From Opitutus sp. GAS368 (lineage in GTDB: Bacteria; Verrucomicrobiota; Verrucomicrobiia; Opitutales; Opitutaceae), in contig CAMDOF010000040.1 of assembly GCA_945903465.1 (NCBI GenBank), positions 1-48,000 on the forward strand: DNA of 48,000 nt, in the 5' to 3' direction. The notes under the pieces are model-generated. The model was not told the DNA's origin, made no database searches, and saw only the letters and a program-made list of their open reading frames with translations. A program made the translations under genes and the position numbers. Shown in pieces: positions 9,030-18,581 of the stretch; the first letter of the stretch is position 1; each line of letters begins with the position of its first letter.

Positions 9030-9261
9030 GCAGAGGAGGGCGTGAGCCCGTGGCCGGTGTTGAGTGCGGCGATCAAGGTAGCACGAACCAAGGCGGATGC
9101 GAACGCGTCTTGGGGCCGTTTAAATTCAAGGAACCCGCCGCGGACGAATGGATTGGGCGGCGGCGGAGAAAGCGTCGCGTGGCATCGTTGGCGGCAGCGG
9201 CGAAGCGTCCGGGCCTCGCCGAGTAAGGACGGCGCTCATGCTGGGTGGTGCAGGGATGATT
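9030..9261. other. convergent intergenic region, nothing recognised
   Basis: This 232-base gap lies between the unknown plus-strand gene and the end of hisF. No hairpin with a U-tract is evident for either gene, and no gene is recognisable. The sequence is GC-rich with Arg-rich random frames. Confidence 0.5.
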
Positions 9262-10086
9262 TTACGTTTCTGAGCAGCGCACGCGTGGGCGCGGTGCGTT
9301 CGCGAGATCGCGAGGCGGGACTTCTGAACGGCGAACGGGCATACCCAGATCCGCCAAATAATCCTTCACTTGGGGAATCGTCAGCGTGCCGAAATGAAAT
9401 AAGCTCGCGGCCAGGACGGCGCTGGCGCGTCCCGTCTCGAGCGCTTCCGCAAAATGGGCGAGTTGGCCCGCGCCACCGCTCGCGATCACGGGCACGCCGA
9501 CGGCGTCGCTGACGGCGCGCGTCAACGGGCAATCATAACCGGCCTGCGTGCCGTCTGCATCCATGCTGGTGAGGAGAATCTCACCGGCGCCGAGACGGAC
9601 GGCTTCGCTCGCCCAAGCAACGGCGTCGAGGTCGGTCCGCTGGCGGCCACCGTGGGTATACACCCGCCACGATTTGCCATCCGGCTCCCGCTTGGCATCG
9701 ATGGCGACGACGATGCACTGGGCGCCGAAGCGATCGGCGGCGGATTGAATCAGTTGAGGGGCACGAATCGCGGCTGTGTTGAGCGATACCTTGTCGGCGC
9801 CGCTGCGGAGCATGGCCTCAATATCGGCCACGGTGCGCAGGCCGCCGCCGACGGTGAGAGGCATGAAACAGTGTTCCGCGGTGGCAGCGACGACGTCGTG
9901 CATAATCCCGCGGTTGTCGCTGGAGGCGGTGATGTCGAGAAAGACCAACTCGTCCGCGCCTTGCGCATCGTAGGCCTGCGCGCACTGCACAGGATCACCC
10001 GCGTCGCGGAGTTGCTCAAATTTAACGCCCTTGACGACGCGGCCGGCACTAACGTCGAGGCAGGGAATGATGCGACGGGAGAGCAC
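9262..10086 (-). CDS. hisF: imidazole glycerol phosphate synthase cyclase subunit
   Basis: HisF is the (beta/alpha)8-barrel cyclase of histidine biosynthesis. It uses ammonia from HisH to make imidazole glycerol phosphate and AICAR. Family signatures span the protein: [20 protein letters not shown] with catalytic Asp11, [45 protein letters not shown] with the second catalytic Asp near residue 130, [15 protein letters not shown], and VIASGGAG. The start codon is GTG at 10086. The 274 residues exceed the usual 250-258 because of a basic C-terminal tail after [10 protein letters not shown]. No other his gene is adjacent, so the pathway is dispersed in this genome. Confidence 0.97.
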   Translation of the reverse strand: MLSRRIIPCLDVSAGRVVKGVKFEQLRDAGDPVQCAQAYDAQGADELVFLDITASSDNRGIMHDVVAATAEHCFMPLTVGGGLRTVADIEAMLRSGADKVSLNTAAIRAPQLIQSAADRFGAQCIVVAIDAKREPDGKSWRVYTHGGRQRTDLDAVAWASEAVRLGAGEILLTSMDADGTQAGYDCPLTRAVSDAVGVPVIASGGAGQLAHFAEALETGRASAVLAASLFHFGTLTIPQVKDYLADLGMPVRRSEVPPRDLANAPRPRVRCSET

Positions 10087-10205
10087 AGGCAGAATGAGAT
10101 GCGCGAAGCGAGCGGAGCGCTAGTCGCAGGAAAGGCCTGAGGTTATCGGGCGAAGGGTGCTCGCGGCGAGCGGTGCGGGAAGCGACGCGCTCGCGGGAGC
10201 GGAGC

Positions 10206-11966
10206 TCAGGTTTCCAAGTGGGTGACGTCAGGCTCAAAATTCACCGCGAGTCGATAGACGTGGCCTGGTCGCATGATCAACGGATGATCACGCACGAGGT
10301 ACTGGAGATAATGAATCTTGCCGTAGTTAGTGCGGTAGGTGGGATCGGCGCTAACGACTTCGGTGTCCTGCCAGCTGGCCTGAAAATCATCCTTGGCTAC
10401 GCTGCAGCGATGGCCGTGTTGCCCGAGGGCCAGGGCCCCCGTCACGTGGTATTTTGAGTGCGGTGCGGCGATCGCCAGGCAGTAGCGAAACTTGTCGAGG
10501 GTGACTTGCTGGCGAACGGTGTAGGCGAATTCGCAACTGATTTTGTTACCGGAAAACGTCCACTGCACCTTGACGCTACCCAAACCTTTGACGAACTCCT
10601 CTTTGGTGTTAATGAGTTCAGGCTGCTCGTAGCGGAAGTAGAAACTGTTGCGCAAGCCGAGGCCGGTGACGCAGTTCTTGCCGTAGAAAGAGGGGAGGGT
10701 GACGTGATTGCCGAAGGTGAGCTCGGGGAGCATGAGCGGCACGTAGACGTTATTCGGCCAATCAAAAATTCCTGGCGCATGAGGGAAGGCGAGGGAATCG
10801 CTGGTGAGCGTGGTCCCCGCGCTGACGAGTGGGACTTGCAAGTGCAGGCCGGACTCGCCGTCTCGGTAAAGAAAGAGCCCCTGTTCTTTGCGGTTGGATT
10901 TGTCGAAGATGACAAAGCGCCCCGACGTCTTTGGGGCCTCGATTTTCGGCGCGCCCGCAGGCATTTGCACCGTCTTGGCGAGGCGGGACCACTGGCACAA
11001 ATAACGCGCGGCGTCGAAGTTCGCCATCCGCGTGGTGTGGTGCGAGTGAGCGGTGCGCTCGTCGTCGCGGAGATCGAGAAAGCCGTGCTCTTGATCGAGG
11101 TAAGTCTCGTAGAAGAACATGAACAACCGACGCAGGATATCGTAATATTTGATTTTCTGATCATCAGCGATCCAGCCGTCGCGCAGTCCCTGGAGGATGA
11201 GGCTGATGCAGTGCATCTGGCCGTAGGCGCCCGCGGCGCGGCCGAACGCCCAGCCCAACCCGTCTTGGCGGACGAGATCGGGCATCATCTTAATGTATTT
11301 TTCGGCGTAGGTGCGGAGGGTGGGGAGCTTGCGATCGCGGACGCCGCTGTTGGCGTGCAATTGAAGGGCGGAGCGGGTGAAGACGAAGGCCATCACGCCG
11401 TACAGATTGAAATTTCCACCGAGGCCTTGGGTGGAATCGTCGAAGAAATTGGCGGAGCTGGTCTGTGTGATGCGGTCGCACATCCGCTCGATCAGGCGGG
11501 AGGTTTCGTCTTTTTTGGAGAGGCCGAGGCTGAAGCGGGCGACCGCCTTCGCAATATTGAAGGCCTGCCAGTGGTTGTCATAATCGCTGCGGTGCAGGAG
11601 CGATTTATCGATGCGCTGCTGCGTTTCCTCGACGAGACGTTCCCACACGGGATTCCGTTCCTTGGATGGGCCAAAAGCGAGGAGCCCGAGGGCGGCGTAG
11701 GCGAGGCCGTTTTCGGCGGCGGGCTCGGTGAACATCTGCGCGGTGATGCAGCGGGCGGCGAGATCGACGAGATCGTAGCCTTTCAGGGTGGTCTCCCCGG
11801 TGGCGCGATAAAACTCACCGAGGGCGTAGGCCACATGGCCTGGCTCGTCGGGGCGAGACTGTTCTCCGTTGGCGGGAAGAACGGTGCCGTCGGGTTGGAT
11901 GGAATCGAGATTATGGCCTAACATTGATCGGGCCATGTCGAGACACTGCTCGGAGAAACTATGCAT
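10206..11966 (-). CDS. large unknown protein, helical toroid plus beta-domain suspected
   Basis: A 586-residue protein without a recognisable family motif. The first ~330 residues read as regularly spaced alpha-helices (AYALGEFYRATGETTLKGYD, GLAYAALGLLAF, FNLYGVMAFVFTRSALQLHA, GAYGQMHCISLILQGL). Such spacing is seen in alpha/alpha-toroid domains of polysaccharide lyases and glycosidases. The last ~230 residues are beta-rich (GLFLYRDGESGLHLQVPLV, PSFYGKNCVTGLGLRNSFYF), like a beta-sandwich. This toroid-plus-sandwich layout resembles heparinase- or hyaluronate-lyase-like enzymes, but no catalytic residues can be assigned, and no signal peptide is present, which argues for a cytoplasmic location. 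It lies 120 bases downstream of rho on the same strand. The coding call is firm and the function is open. Confidence 0.85.
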   Translation of the reverse strand: MHSFSEQCLDMARSMLGHNLDSIQPDGTVLPANGEQSRPDEPGHVAYALGEFYRATGETTLKGYDLVDLAARCITAQMFTEPAAENGLAYAALGLLAFGPSKERNPVWERLVEETQQRIDKSLLHRSDYDNHWQAFNIAKAVARFSLGLSKKDETSRLIERMCDRITQTSSANFFDDSTQGLGGNFNLYGVMAFVFTRSALQLHANSGVRDRKLPTLRTYAEKYIKMMPDLVRQDGLGWAFGRAAGAYGQMHCISLILQGLRDGWIADDQKIKYYDILRRLFMFFYETYLDQEHGFLDLRDDERTAHSHHTTRMANFDAARYLCQWSRLAKTVQMPAGAPKIEAPKTSGRFVIFDKSNRKEQGLFLYRDGESGLHLQVPLVSAGTTLTSDSLAFPHAPGIFDWPNNVYVPLMLPELTFGNHVTLPSFYGKNCVTGLGLRNSFYFRYEQPELINTKEEFVKGLGSVKVQWTFSGNKISCEFAYTVRQQVTLDKFRYCLAIAAPHSKYHVTGALALGQHGHRCSVAKDDFQASWQDTEVVSADPTYRTNYGKIHYLQYLVRDHPLIMRPGHVYRLAVNFEPDVTHLET

Positions 11967-12086
11967 GCGGTGGTGTTCGGATAACGAGGATTTACGCGCG
12001 GCGCGTTAAAGAGATGAAGGAATCACAAGAGAATCAGCGGGGGAGCAAGCGGTAAGTGAGAAAGTTCCCGAAGTACAAAACCGAGG

Positions 12087-13352
12087 TTAGCGGGCGATCA
12101 GCTTTAAAAACTCCGCATTTGTTTTCGTTTTGGCGAGTCGAGTGATCATGGTGTCGGTGGCTTCCTCGATTTTTTGCTGCACTAAAGCTCGGCGGAAGAA
12201 GTGAATTCCATCGAGGGTCTTGGCGTCAATGAGCAGTTCCTCTTTCCGCGTGCCGCTCGCGGCGACGTTGATCGCGGGCCAGAGGCGCATCTCGGCGGCC
12301 TTCCGGTCGAGGACAAGTTCCATGTTACCGGTGCCTTTGAACTCTTGGAAAATGACGTCGTCCATGCGGCTACCCGTCTCCACGAGCACGCTGGCCACGA
12401 TGGTGAGGGAGCCGGCTTCCTCGGTTCGCCGGGCGGTCGCGAAAAGTTGGCGTGGTTTTTCGAGAGCGCGGACATCGAGGCCGCCGGATCCAGTTCGGCC
12501 GGAGTTTTTCGCCGTGTTGTGCGCCCGAGACAACCGCGTGATCGAGTCGACAAACAGCACGACGTCGCGACCGATCTCGACGAGGCGCTTGGCGCGTTCA
12601 ATGCAGAGGTCGGCGATGCGGATGTGGTTTTCGATCTCTTCGTCGTTCGACGACGCCCAGATTTCAGCAGCGGTCACGCTACGCTTGAAGTCGGTGACCT
12701 CCTCCGGGCGTTCATCCACCAGTAAAATCATCACGTGACACTCGGGATTATTTTGGAGGACGCCGAGCGCCATATCCCGGAGCAGAGTGGTTTTCCCTGT
12801 GCGGGGTGGGGCGACAATCAGACCGCGGGTGCCTTTGCCGATGGGGCAGAAAAGATCGACTGCGCGGGTGGTCAGCCGGCCATCTTTTAGCTCCATCTTT
12901 AAGAACTGATTCGGTGAAATCGTCGTCAGTGCGGTAAAATCAAAGTGCGCGCGGCGTTCTTCGAGCGGGACGCTATCGACTGTCTCGATGAAGCGCATTT
13001 TAGGATTTAAGAAACGACCATCGGGCGGGAACGCGGTGCCCCCGATCATGGAGCCGGCCCGCAGTTTGAAGCGCCGGATGAGTTCCTTTGGCACGAAAGT
13101 GTCCGTCGGTCGCCGTTTGCCGCCTCGGCCGATGTCGATGAGTTGACCGTTGCCACCGTTAAGCAGGTCGATGTCGAGCACGCCTTGGACGCGAATGGTG
13201 TTTTCAACTGGCGGAGCCGGCGGCGCCACGGGAGCCGCGGCGGGAGTCGACGAGGGAGCTGCCGCCACGGGGGCGGGCAGGGAGGCTGTGGGTACAACCG
13301 ATGACGGCGTGAGTGATGATTCCGGCGAGGCGGACGAACTTGGCTTTTCCAT
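12087..13352 (-). CDS. rho: transcription termination factor Rho, divergent N-terminus
   Basis: Rho is the hexameric RNA helicase that ends transcription. The motor domain is unmistakable: SPIGKGTRGLIV, Walker A PPRTGKT with Lys187, ILLVDERPEEVTDFKRSV, DSITRLSRAHNT, the GGLDVRALEKP loop, EFKGTGNMEL, and SGTRKEELL. The N-terminus is unusual. Residues 1-50 are Ser/Pro/Ala-rich in place of the helical Rho_N domain. The cold-shock-type RNA-binding domain (from residue 57) reads GGNGQLID where most Rho proteins have the aromatic GFGFLR motif. The LIRRFKLRAGSMIGG strand is retained. At 421 residues it matches E. coli Rho in length despite lacking Rho_N. It diverges from acs with 105 bases between the starts. 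Confidence 0.96.
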   Translation of the reverse strand: MEKPSSSASPESSLTPSSVVPTASLPAPVAAAPSSTPAAAPVAPPAPPVENTIRVQGVLDIDLLNGGNGQLIDIGRGGKRRPTDTFVPKELIRRFKLRAGSMIGGTAFPPDGRFLNPKMRFIETVDSVPLEERRAHFDFTALTTISPNQFLKMELKDGRLTTRAVDLFCPIGKGTRGLIVAPPRTGKTTLLRDMALGVLQNNPECHVMILLVDERPEEVTDFKRSVTAAEIWASSNDEEIENHIRIADLCIERAKRLVEIGRDVVLFVDSITRLSRAHNTAKNSGRTGSGGLDVRALEKPRQLFATARRTEEAGSLTIVASVLVETGSRMDDVIFQEFKGTGNMELVLDRKAAEMRLWPAINVAASGTRKEELLIDAKTLDGIHFFRRALVQQKIEEATDTMITRLAKTKTNAEFLKLIAR

Positions 13353-13386
13353 ACAAAAAATAGGTGAGGGTGATCAGACCCCGTGC

Positions 13387-13415
13387 TTGACGCTTGAAAC
13401 TCTGGGCAGGATAAG
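13387..13415 (+). promoter_or_regulatory. candidate sigma70-type promoter for acs
   Basis: TTGACG (13387-13392) and GATAAG (13410-13415) are separated by exactly 17 bases in the rho/acs divergent region. This would place the transcription start near 13422 and give a short leader to the GTG at 13458. A perfect TATAAT also occurs at 13441-13446 but lacks a -35 partner at the right distance, and it would give a nearly leaderless message. Either could be used. Confidence 0.4.
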
Positions 13416-13457
13416 AAACGCTGTTTACGTCCTTAAACCCTATAATCCGACACGCAC

Positions 13458-15416
13458 GTGCCAGACCAGACGATTACCTCAGTATCCCGGGAGAACCGGA
13501 AATTTAGGCCTTCGGCCGAGTTCAAAGCCCAAGCAAATCTTGGGAGTGAAGCCCTGTATAAGAGGCTCTATGCGGAGTCTGTCAACTCCCCAGAAAAATT
13601 CTGGTCAAAACAAGCGAAGGAGCACCTGGTTTGGCGCAAGCCGTTCAAGCAGGTGTTGAAGTGGCAAGCGCCCCATGCTCAGTGGTTTCTCGGCGGCAAA
13701 CTAAATGTCGCAGAGAACTGTTTGGATCGGCATCTCGGCACGCAGCGGGAAAATAAAGCGGCCCTGATTTTCGAGGGTGAGCCGGGAGATGTGCGGACGA
13801 TCACGTATCGGCAACTGCACGGCCACGTGAGCCAGTTGGCGCAAGTGATCGAGAGCATGGGGATTGGCGCGGGCGACCGGGTGGCGATTTATTTACCGAT
13901 GATTCCCGAGGCGGTGATTGCGATGCTGGCTTGTGCGCGGGTTGGGGCGATCCATACGGTTGTTTTCGGTGGCTTTAGCCCAGAGGCGTTGAAGGATCGG
14001 ATCAATGACTGTAAAGCGAAGTTGGTGATCACGGCGGATGGGGGTTGGCGTCGCGGCAAGGTGATCGAGCTCAAGGCCAATGTCGACAAGGCGGTGGAGG
14101 GCACGCCGACGGTGCAGACCGTGATGGTGGTGAAGCGGTGCGGGAATCCGGTCACGATGAAAGCAGGGCGCGACGTGTGGTGGCAGGATACGGCGGCCGC
14201 GGCCGCGAAGCCGCACAAGGCGAAGGCTTTTGATGCTGAGCACCCGCTCTTCATTCTCTATACATCGGGCTCAACGGGCAAACCCAAGGGTGTCTTGCAC
14301 ACGAGCGCTGGTTATCTCCTCGGAGCGAAAATGAGTGCGCACTACGTTTTTGATCTTAAGGAGACGGATCGTTACTTCTGCTCGGCGGACATTGGCTGGA
14401 TCACCGGCCACAGCTACGTCGTCTACGGCCTGCTGGCGAACGGCTCGACGATTTTCATTTACGAGGGCGCGCCCAACCAGCCCGAACCCGATCGTTTCTG
14501 GCAAATGATCGACCGCCACGCGCTGACCATTCTCTACACGGCGCCGACGGCGATCCGGGCCTTCATGCGCTGGGGCGATGACTATGTGCGGCGTCACCGC
14601 CTCGATTCACTCCGCCTGCTGGGGTCAGTGGGCGAACCCATCAATCCGGAGGCTTGGATCTGGTACCACACGCTGATCGGCAAGAAGCGTTGCCCGATTG
14701 TCGACACGTGGTGGCAGACGGAGACGGGGTGCATTATGATTTCCCCACTGCCCGGCGTCACGGCAACTAAGCCTGGTTCGGCCACAAGGCCATTCTTTGG
14801 GGTCGTGGCCAAAGTCGTCGACGATCAGTGCCGCGAAGTTCCGCGCAACAGCGGTGGAAAACTCGTCATCACGCAACCGTGGCCGTCCATGCTGCGCACG
14901 CTTTGGGGAGACGACGATCGCTACGTCCGGCAGTACTTCAGTGAGTTTCCGGGCCGGCCGGAGATTTACTTTACGGGGGATGGGGCGCGCCAAGATGAGG
15001 ATGGTTATTTTTGGATTGTGGGCCGCATCGATGACGTGCTCAACGTCTCCGGACACCGCATTGGAACGGCAGAGATCGAGAGCGCGCTGGTTTCCCATCC
15101 GTCGGTGGCGGAAGCCGCGGCGGTGGGCCGCCCAGACGAACTCAAGGGGCAAGCGCTCTGCGTTTTCGTTACACTCAAGGCCGGTTATGCCGCGAGTGAG
15201 GAGCTCAAAGAGCAATTGCGGTCTCATGTGGGCAAAGAAATCGGTTCTCTGGCCAAGCCCGACACGATTCGGTTCGCGGCGGGACTGCCCAAAACCCGCA
15301 GTGGAAAAATCATGCGGCGCATCCTCAAGGAAATCGCCGCGGGTGGTGCCGTGAAGGGAGATATCAGCACACTGGATGACTTCAGCGTGGTGGCGGCCTT
15401 GCAATCTGACGAGTAA
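13458..15416 (+). CDS. acs: acetyl-CoA synthetase (AMP-forming)
   Basis: Acs activates acetate to acetyl-CoA through acetyl-AMP. The 652-residue length is canonical. The adenylation motifs are present: [20 protein letters not shown] around residue 268, [16 protein letters not shown], the WWQTETG motif, and [31 protein letters not shown] split over the hinge. The C-terminal [12 protein letters not shown] carries the conserved lysine (about residue 616) that is a common acetylation target. The start is GTG 13458, since no earlier or better in-frame start exists before the conserved N-terminus ([16 protein letters not shown]). It is a single gene with its own terminator at 15456-15496. Confidence 0.97.
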   Translation: MPDQTITSVSRENRKFRPSAEFKAQANLGSEALYKRLYAESVNSPEKFWSKQAKEHLVWRKPFKQVLKWQAPHAQWFLGGKLNVAENCLDRHLGTQRENKAALIFEGEPGDVRTITYRQLHGHVSQLAQVIESMGIGAGDRVAIYLPMIPEAVIAMLACARVGAIHTVVFGGFSPEALKDRINDCKAKLVITADGGWRRGKVIELKANVDKAVEGTPTVQTVMVVKRCGNPVTMKAGRDVWWQDTAAAAAKPHKAKAFDAEHPLFILYTSGSTGKPKGVLHTSAGYLLGAKMSAHYVFDLKETDRYFCSADIGWITGHSYVVYGLLANGSTIFIYEGAPNQPEPDRFWQMIDRHALTILYTAPTAIRAFMRWGDDYVRRHRLDSLRLLGSVGEPINPEAWIWYHTLIGKKRCPIVDTWWQTETGCIMISPLPGVTATKPGSATRPFFGVVAKVVDDQCREVPRNSGGKLVITQPWPSMLRTLWGDDDRYVRQYFSEFPGRPEIYFTGDGARQDEDGYFWIVGRIDDVLNVSGHRIGTAEIESALVSHPSVAEAAAVGRPDELKGQALCVFVTLKAGYAASEELKEQLRSHVGKEIGSLAKPDTIRFAAGLPKTRSGKIMRRILKEIAAGGAVKGDISTLDDFSVVAALQSDE

Positions 15417-15455
15417 TCCCAACGCCCATCGCCCAGGAAGGGGCGGGCGTCGCGA

Positions 15456-15496
15456 GGGAGTGGGGCGCCCGCGCCCCCTCCCTTTCTAGATTTTTT
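15456..15496 (+). terminator. Rho-independent terminator after acs
   Basis: A strong hairpin begins 40 bases past the acs stop. The arm gggag-t-ggggcg (15456-15467, one bulged t) pairs with cgcccc-ctccc (15472-15482) around a four-base loop. It is followed by ttt and then a tttttt tract at 15491-15496. It separates acs from the pseudopilin cassette starting at 15547. Confidence 0.8.
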
Positions 15497-15546
15497 CCCG
15501 TCGCGGCGAGTGTAACGTTCCCCCTTTCTTCGCGTCCTTTTACTCA

Positions 15547-16230
15547 ATGCTGCCTGCCGCTTCCAGCCGCCGATCCCCGTCTGCTTTCACGTTAATTGAA
15601 TTGCTTACGGCCATCGCGGTGATTGCCGTTTTATTTACGTTTTCGATCGGGGCGGTGCGGGGCGTCAAGGAGCGTGCCAATATCGCGCACGTCCGGGCAG
15701 ACCTGGCCTCGTTGGTATCGGCGTTGGAGGAATTTAAACGCTTTTATGGCGATTATCCCCAGCTGGGGGAATTCGGGCAGGCGGCGGCGACACCCACGGC
15801 AGTGGTGAGCGGTCCTGGGACCACGACTGCCCAGGCCAAACTTTTTAACTGTCTCACCGGTGTCTTTGGCGCGCGCAATTATGCGAGCTCCGACCGGGTG
15901 AACGGCCCGAACCTGCTAGACATCGGCAAGCTCTCAATTAACGGCACGCTCACGAACCAATTTCTGGTGCCCGTGAGCAACAGCCCGAACCCCCCCTCCA
16001 AGCAGGAGCAAAACGCTTGTCTTCTCGACCCGTGGGGGCGTCGTTATATTTATTATTATAAGAATGCCAAGAATCCGAGCCAATGGCAGGCGACAGGCTA
16101 TGTCCTGTACTCAGCCGGTCGCGTGGTCGCCGCTAATGGCACGCAAACGGCACCCATTACGTTGAACACCGGGTTGCTGCTGGCTAGCCAAACTGCGGAA
16201 ATGGCGGATAATCTCTACGCTAACCCTTGA
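15547..16230 (+). CDS. type II secretion-like major pseudopilin (GspG-like), first copy
   Basis: A 227-residue prepilin-like protein. The short basic leader ends in SAFTLIELLTAIAVIAVL, a class III signal with Glu at +5 of the mature protein but Ala instead of Gly at -1. After the membrane helix comes an amphipathic helix (RADLASLVSALEEFKRFYGDYPQ) and a C-terminal LLDPWGRRYIYYY segment. That segment is the GspG hallmark (DPWG-x-Y), where calcium-binding loops usually sit. It is the first gene of the seven-gene cassette ending at 23717, and its stop at 16230 is nearly fused to the next start. The homology-level call is good. Whether it builds a secretion pseudopilus is inferred. Confidence 0.88.
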   Translation: MLPAASSRRSPSAFTLIELLTAIAVIAVLFTFSIGAVRGVKERANIAHVRADLASLVSALEEFKRFYGDYPQLGEFGQAAATPTAVVSGPGTTTAQAKLFNCLTGVFGARNYASSDRVNGPNLLDIGKLSINGTLTNQFLVPVSNSPNPPSKQEQNACLLDPWGRRYIYYYKNAKNPSQWQATGYVLYSAGRVVAANGTQTAPITLNTGLLLASQTAEMADNLYANP

Positions 16231-16232
16231 AA

Positions 16233-17000
16233 ATGATTTCGTTCACCTCATCCGGACGTTCGCCTCGCCGCGGCGTCGCCCTGTCTGGTCGCGCTCTTGG
16301 CTTCACGCTGATCGAGTTGCTGACGGTCATCGCCGTGATTGGCATTTTGACGGCAATCCTCATTCCGACCACCTCGTCGGCCTTTAATTCCGCGAAAAAA
16401 GCCAAGACGCGCGGGCAATTTGCGCAATGGGGCGCGGCGATCGAGGGATTCCGCCAAGAGTTCGGTTACTACCCGACGTTCGAGACCAGTGGCGCCGGTT
16501 TAAATAAAGTGAATGGCAACACCGCCGGCGGGACCAATCTTACCGCCACGCATCGCTTCTACGAGACCCTCGTCGGTTCGCGCCGAGATGGCTCCGCCCT
16601 CCTCACTTCGCTGACCGGCACCCCGCCCCCGCCGCAGGCTCAAAACACGCGCCGAGTTCAGTTTCTTACTTTTACCGAGGCGGATATCGTCCCAGTCGCC
16701 ACCACCGACAGTACCCTGCTCGCTAAGCGAGGCTTGATTCGCGATGCCTTTGACGGCGTCGATATCGCCGTACTCGTCGACCGGAATCTGGATGGCGCCG
16801 TGAAATTCAGCGGCCAGGGCGGCGATAGTATTGCGAGCCTGCCACTCGTCAGTCCGCCCGATAACGCCGGCATCCGCCTATCGCCCTCGACCACCGATTT
16901 TCCTTCGGCGGCCCAAGGTGGCGTCCGGACCGGCGTGCTCTTTTACTCGCTGCCTCCGCACGCGACCGCGAATACCGATTTCATTTTCAGTTGGAAATGA
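16233..17000 (+). CDS. pseudopilin (GspG-like), second copy
   Basis: A 255-residue prepilin-like protein with a canonical cleavage site (ALGFTLIELLTVIAVIGIL, Gly at -1, Glu at +5), a membrane helix, and the amphipathic ARGQFAQWGAAIEGFRQEFGYYPTF segment that mirrors the first copy. The rest (TSLTGTPPPPQ, NAGIRLSPSTTDFPS) is probably a beta-rich globular domain. ATG 16233 is taken as the start. An in-frame TTG at 16227 would overlap the previous stop as TTGA and is an alternative. The stop overlaps the next gene as ATGA. It probably arose as a paralogue of the first pseudopilin. Confidence 0.87.
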   Translation: MISFTSSGRSPRRGVALSGRALGFTLIELLTVIAVIGILTAILIPTTSSAFNSAKKAKTRGQFAQWGAAIEGFRQEFGYYPTFETSGAGLNKVNGNTAGGTNLTATHRFYETLVGSRRDGSALLTSLTGTPPPPQAQNTRRVQFLTFTEADIVPVATTDSTLLAKRGLIRDAFDGVDIAVLVDRNLDGAVKFSGQGGDSIASLPLVSPPDNAGIRLSPSTTDFPSAAQGGVRTGVLFYSLPPHATANTDFIFSWK

Positions 17001-17788
17001 GGCTGCGCTCGTCATCTGATTTTTCCGCAACCGGACAAGCGGCTTCCGGTCTTCGCTCTGGTAAGCCGCGCTCGGCCTTCCGCGGCTTCACGTTGATTGA
17101 ACTCCTTGTGGTGATCGGATTGATTTTTACCTTGGTCGGAGGAGTGGGGCTGGCCCTGATGGGACGGGGGGGCGAGGGGGCCGCCCTGCTGAATGCGCAG
17201 TCTTTGTTGACGGGTTTAGTCGGCGCCACTCGCGCGCAGGCGGCCCTGCACCAAACTTCCGCGCGCCTCGTGATCTACGCGCAACAACCGCCGGCCGCGA
17301 ACGCCGACGCCGCCAAGTATCTCCGGGCTTTGCAAGTGCTCCGGCTCGACACGCTGGCCAATGGTACGAGCGTCTGGGTGGCCGTCGGCGATCCGGTGAC
17401 GCTGCCCGCCCCGATCTGTGTCGTGCCGCCTTCGCCTGTTCCGGCGAATCATCTGCGCAGCGGCGTGGCCTGGAATAACAATGTCGCGACCGGGCCGGTC
17501 TCCGTGCTGACCACCGCGACGGGCTTTAATTATCGTGGCCAGAGCACCGCGGTCGCGAACCAGTTTTTTGGCGTGCAGGGCCAGAGCGGGCGTATCCATT
17601 ATCTGGATTTCGGAGCCGATGGCACCGTCACTTCGAATACCTCGACCAACCCCACGAAGATTGCCCTCACCACCGCGATTCTCGGTCCCAGCGCGCTGCC
17701 GGCCTTCGACAATGCCAACGGCGTGCGCGGTCTGTTCATTCGCAAATCGGGCGCCATCTCGCTCGTTAACGATGCCACCGGTTTCTAA
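16997..17788 (+). CDS. pseudopilin, Verru_Chthon cassette protein D-like (GspH-like)
   Basis: A 263-residue prepilin-like protein with the site FRGFTLIELLVVIGLIFTLVGG (Gly at -1, Glu at +5). The helix-breaking VGGVGLAL after the hydrophobic run and the following AALLNAQSLLTGLVGATRAQAA helix resemble GspH/FimT-type minor pseudopilins. The later beta-rich part ends in RGLFIRKSGAISLVNDA. ATG 16997 was chosen because it overlaps the upstream stop by four bases; a TTG at 16991 is less likely. Position and size match what I recall as Verru_Chthon cassette protein D (TIGR02596). That assignment is from memory and should be confirmed with the HMM. Confidence 0.82.
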   Translation: MRLRSSSDFSATGQAASGLRSGKPRSAFRGFTLIELLVVIGLIFTLVGGVGLALMGRGGEGAALLNAQSLLTGLVGATRAQAALHQTSARLVIYAQQPPAANADAAKYLRALQVLRLDTLANGTSVWVAVGDPVTLPAPICVVPPSPVPANHLRSGVAWNNNVATGPVSVLTTATGFNYRGQSTAVANQFFGVQGQSGRIHYLDFGADGTVTSNTSTNPTKIALTTAILGPSALPAFDNANGVRGLFIRKSGAISLVNDATGF

Positions 17789-17798
17789 GTTGCGTCCC

Positions 17799-18581
17799 AT
17801 GCCCACCGCCCCCTGCTCATCGCGCCGGCCCCGGGCCGCTTTTCTGGCCAGTGCCTTCGGCCAGTTGCTCGGGTCGCGGCCAACGAATTTCACGCGCCGC
17901 CTCTCTGCTTCGCCGGCCGATGCGCCCCGCCCGGTCGCGCGAGGCCGTGGCGCGCGGCGCGGACCGCCGACGCACGCCTTCTCCTTGATCGAGGTCATCG
18001 CGGCCGTCGCTATTTTTGCAATCGGCATGGTCGCCGTCCTCGGCCTGTTTGCGCCCGTCTCCCGTTCCGTCTCCACGGTTTCAGATGCGGAGGCGGCCGC
18101 CCGCGTCGTTGATAATGTCCGCGCCCGCCTGCAGGCCTTGCCGTTTAGCACCGCGCTCAGCCTCATCCAGGAGGTCGCCGACGTTCGTAAAAAAGAGGGT
18201 GATGGTAACTATAATCCGAACGATCCCACGAAATCTCCCGCCGTGATTTTCGGCAAACTGGCGGGCGACGTGGGAATTTACGATGCGGGCGTTAACCGCA
18301 AGCAGTGGTACGATGGATCGGTGCCGACGCCTCAACCCGTCCCCAATGCCGATAAGTTTTTCGAGATTGATCTCATTCGCATCGACGCGCTCTCGCCCAA
18401 GGCCGCCGATGCGACCGCGGCGATGGTCGCGTATACCATGCGGGTGCGCTGGCCCTGTTTTCTGCCCTCCTCCAATGGGGTCGCGGTCCAAGTCGGCGCC
18501 AATCCCGCGGGTGGCGGCGCCGTCCCGTACGACCACAGCAAAAAAGAGGTGCTCTTCTTCACGGGAGCGATCACCCGATGA
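17799..18581 (+). CDS. pseudopilin, Verru_Chthon cassette protein B-like (GspI/PilV-like)
   Basis: A 260-residue protein with a long basic, Ala/Arg-rich leader of about 60 residues before the class III site THAFSLIEVIAAVAIFAIGM (Ala at -1, Glu at +5). The IEV-x-x-A-x-x-IFAIGM pattern is the signature of GspI/PilV-type minor pseudopilins. It is followed by AEAAARVVDNVRARLQALPF, and the C-terminal domain ends VLFFTGAITR. The start is uncertain: ATG 17799 is preferred, while ATG 17772 (overlapping the previous gene by 17 bases) is possible. The stop overlaps the next gene as ATGA. It corresponds by position to cassette protein B (TIGR02598, recalled). Confidence 0.82.
   Translation: MPTAPCSSRRPRAAFLASAFGQLLGSRPTNFTRRLSASPADAPRPVARGRGARRGPPTHAFSLIEVIAAVAIFAIGMVAVLGLFAPVSRSVSTVSDAEAAARVVDNVRARLQALPFSTALSLIQEVADVRKKEGDGNYNPNDPTKSPAVIFGKLAGDVGIYDAGVNRKQWYDGSVPTPQPVPNADKFFEIDLIRIDALSPKAADATAAMVAYTMRVRWPCFLPSSNGVAVQVGANPAGGGAVPYDHSKKEVLFFTGAITR

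Noticed and set aside
10458..11921. 487-codon plus-strand frame opposite the 586-residue unknown gene
   Set aside because: Composition is Glu/Gly/Ala/Val-rich shadow sequence. The minus-strand frame has normal protein character and spans the whole interval.
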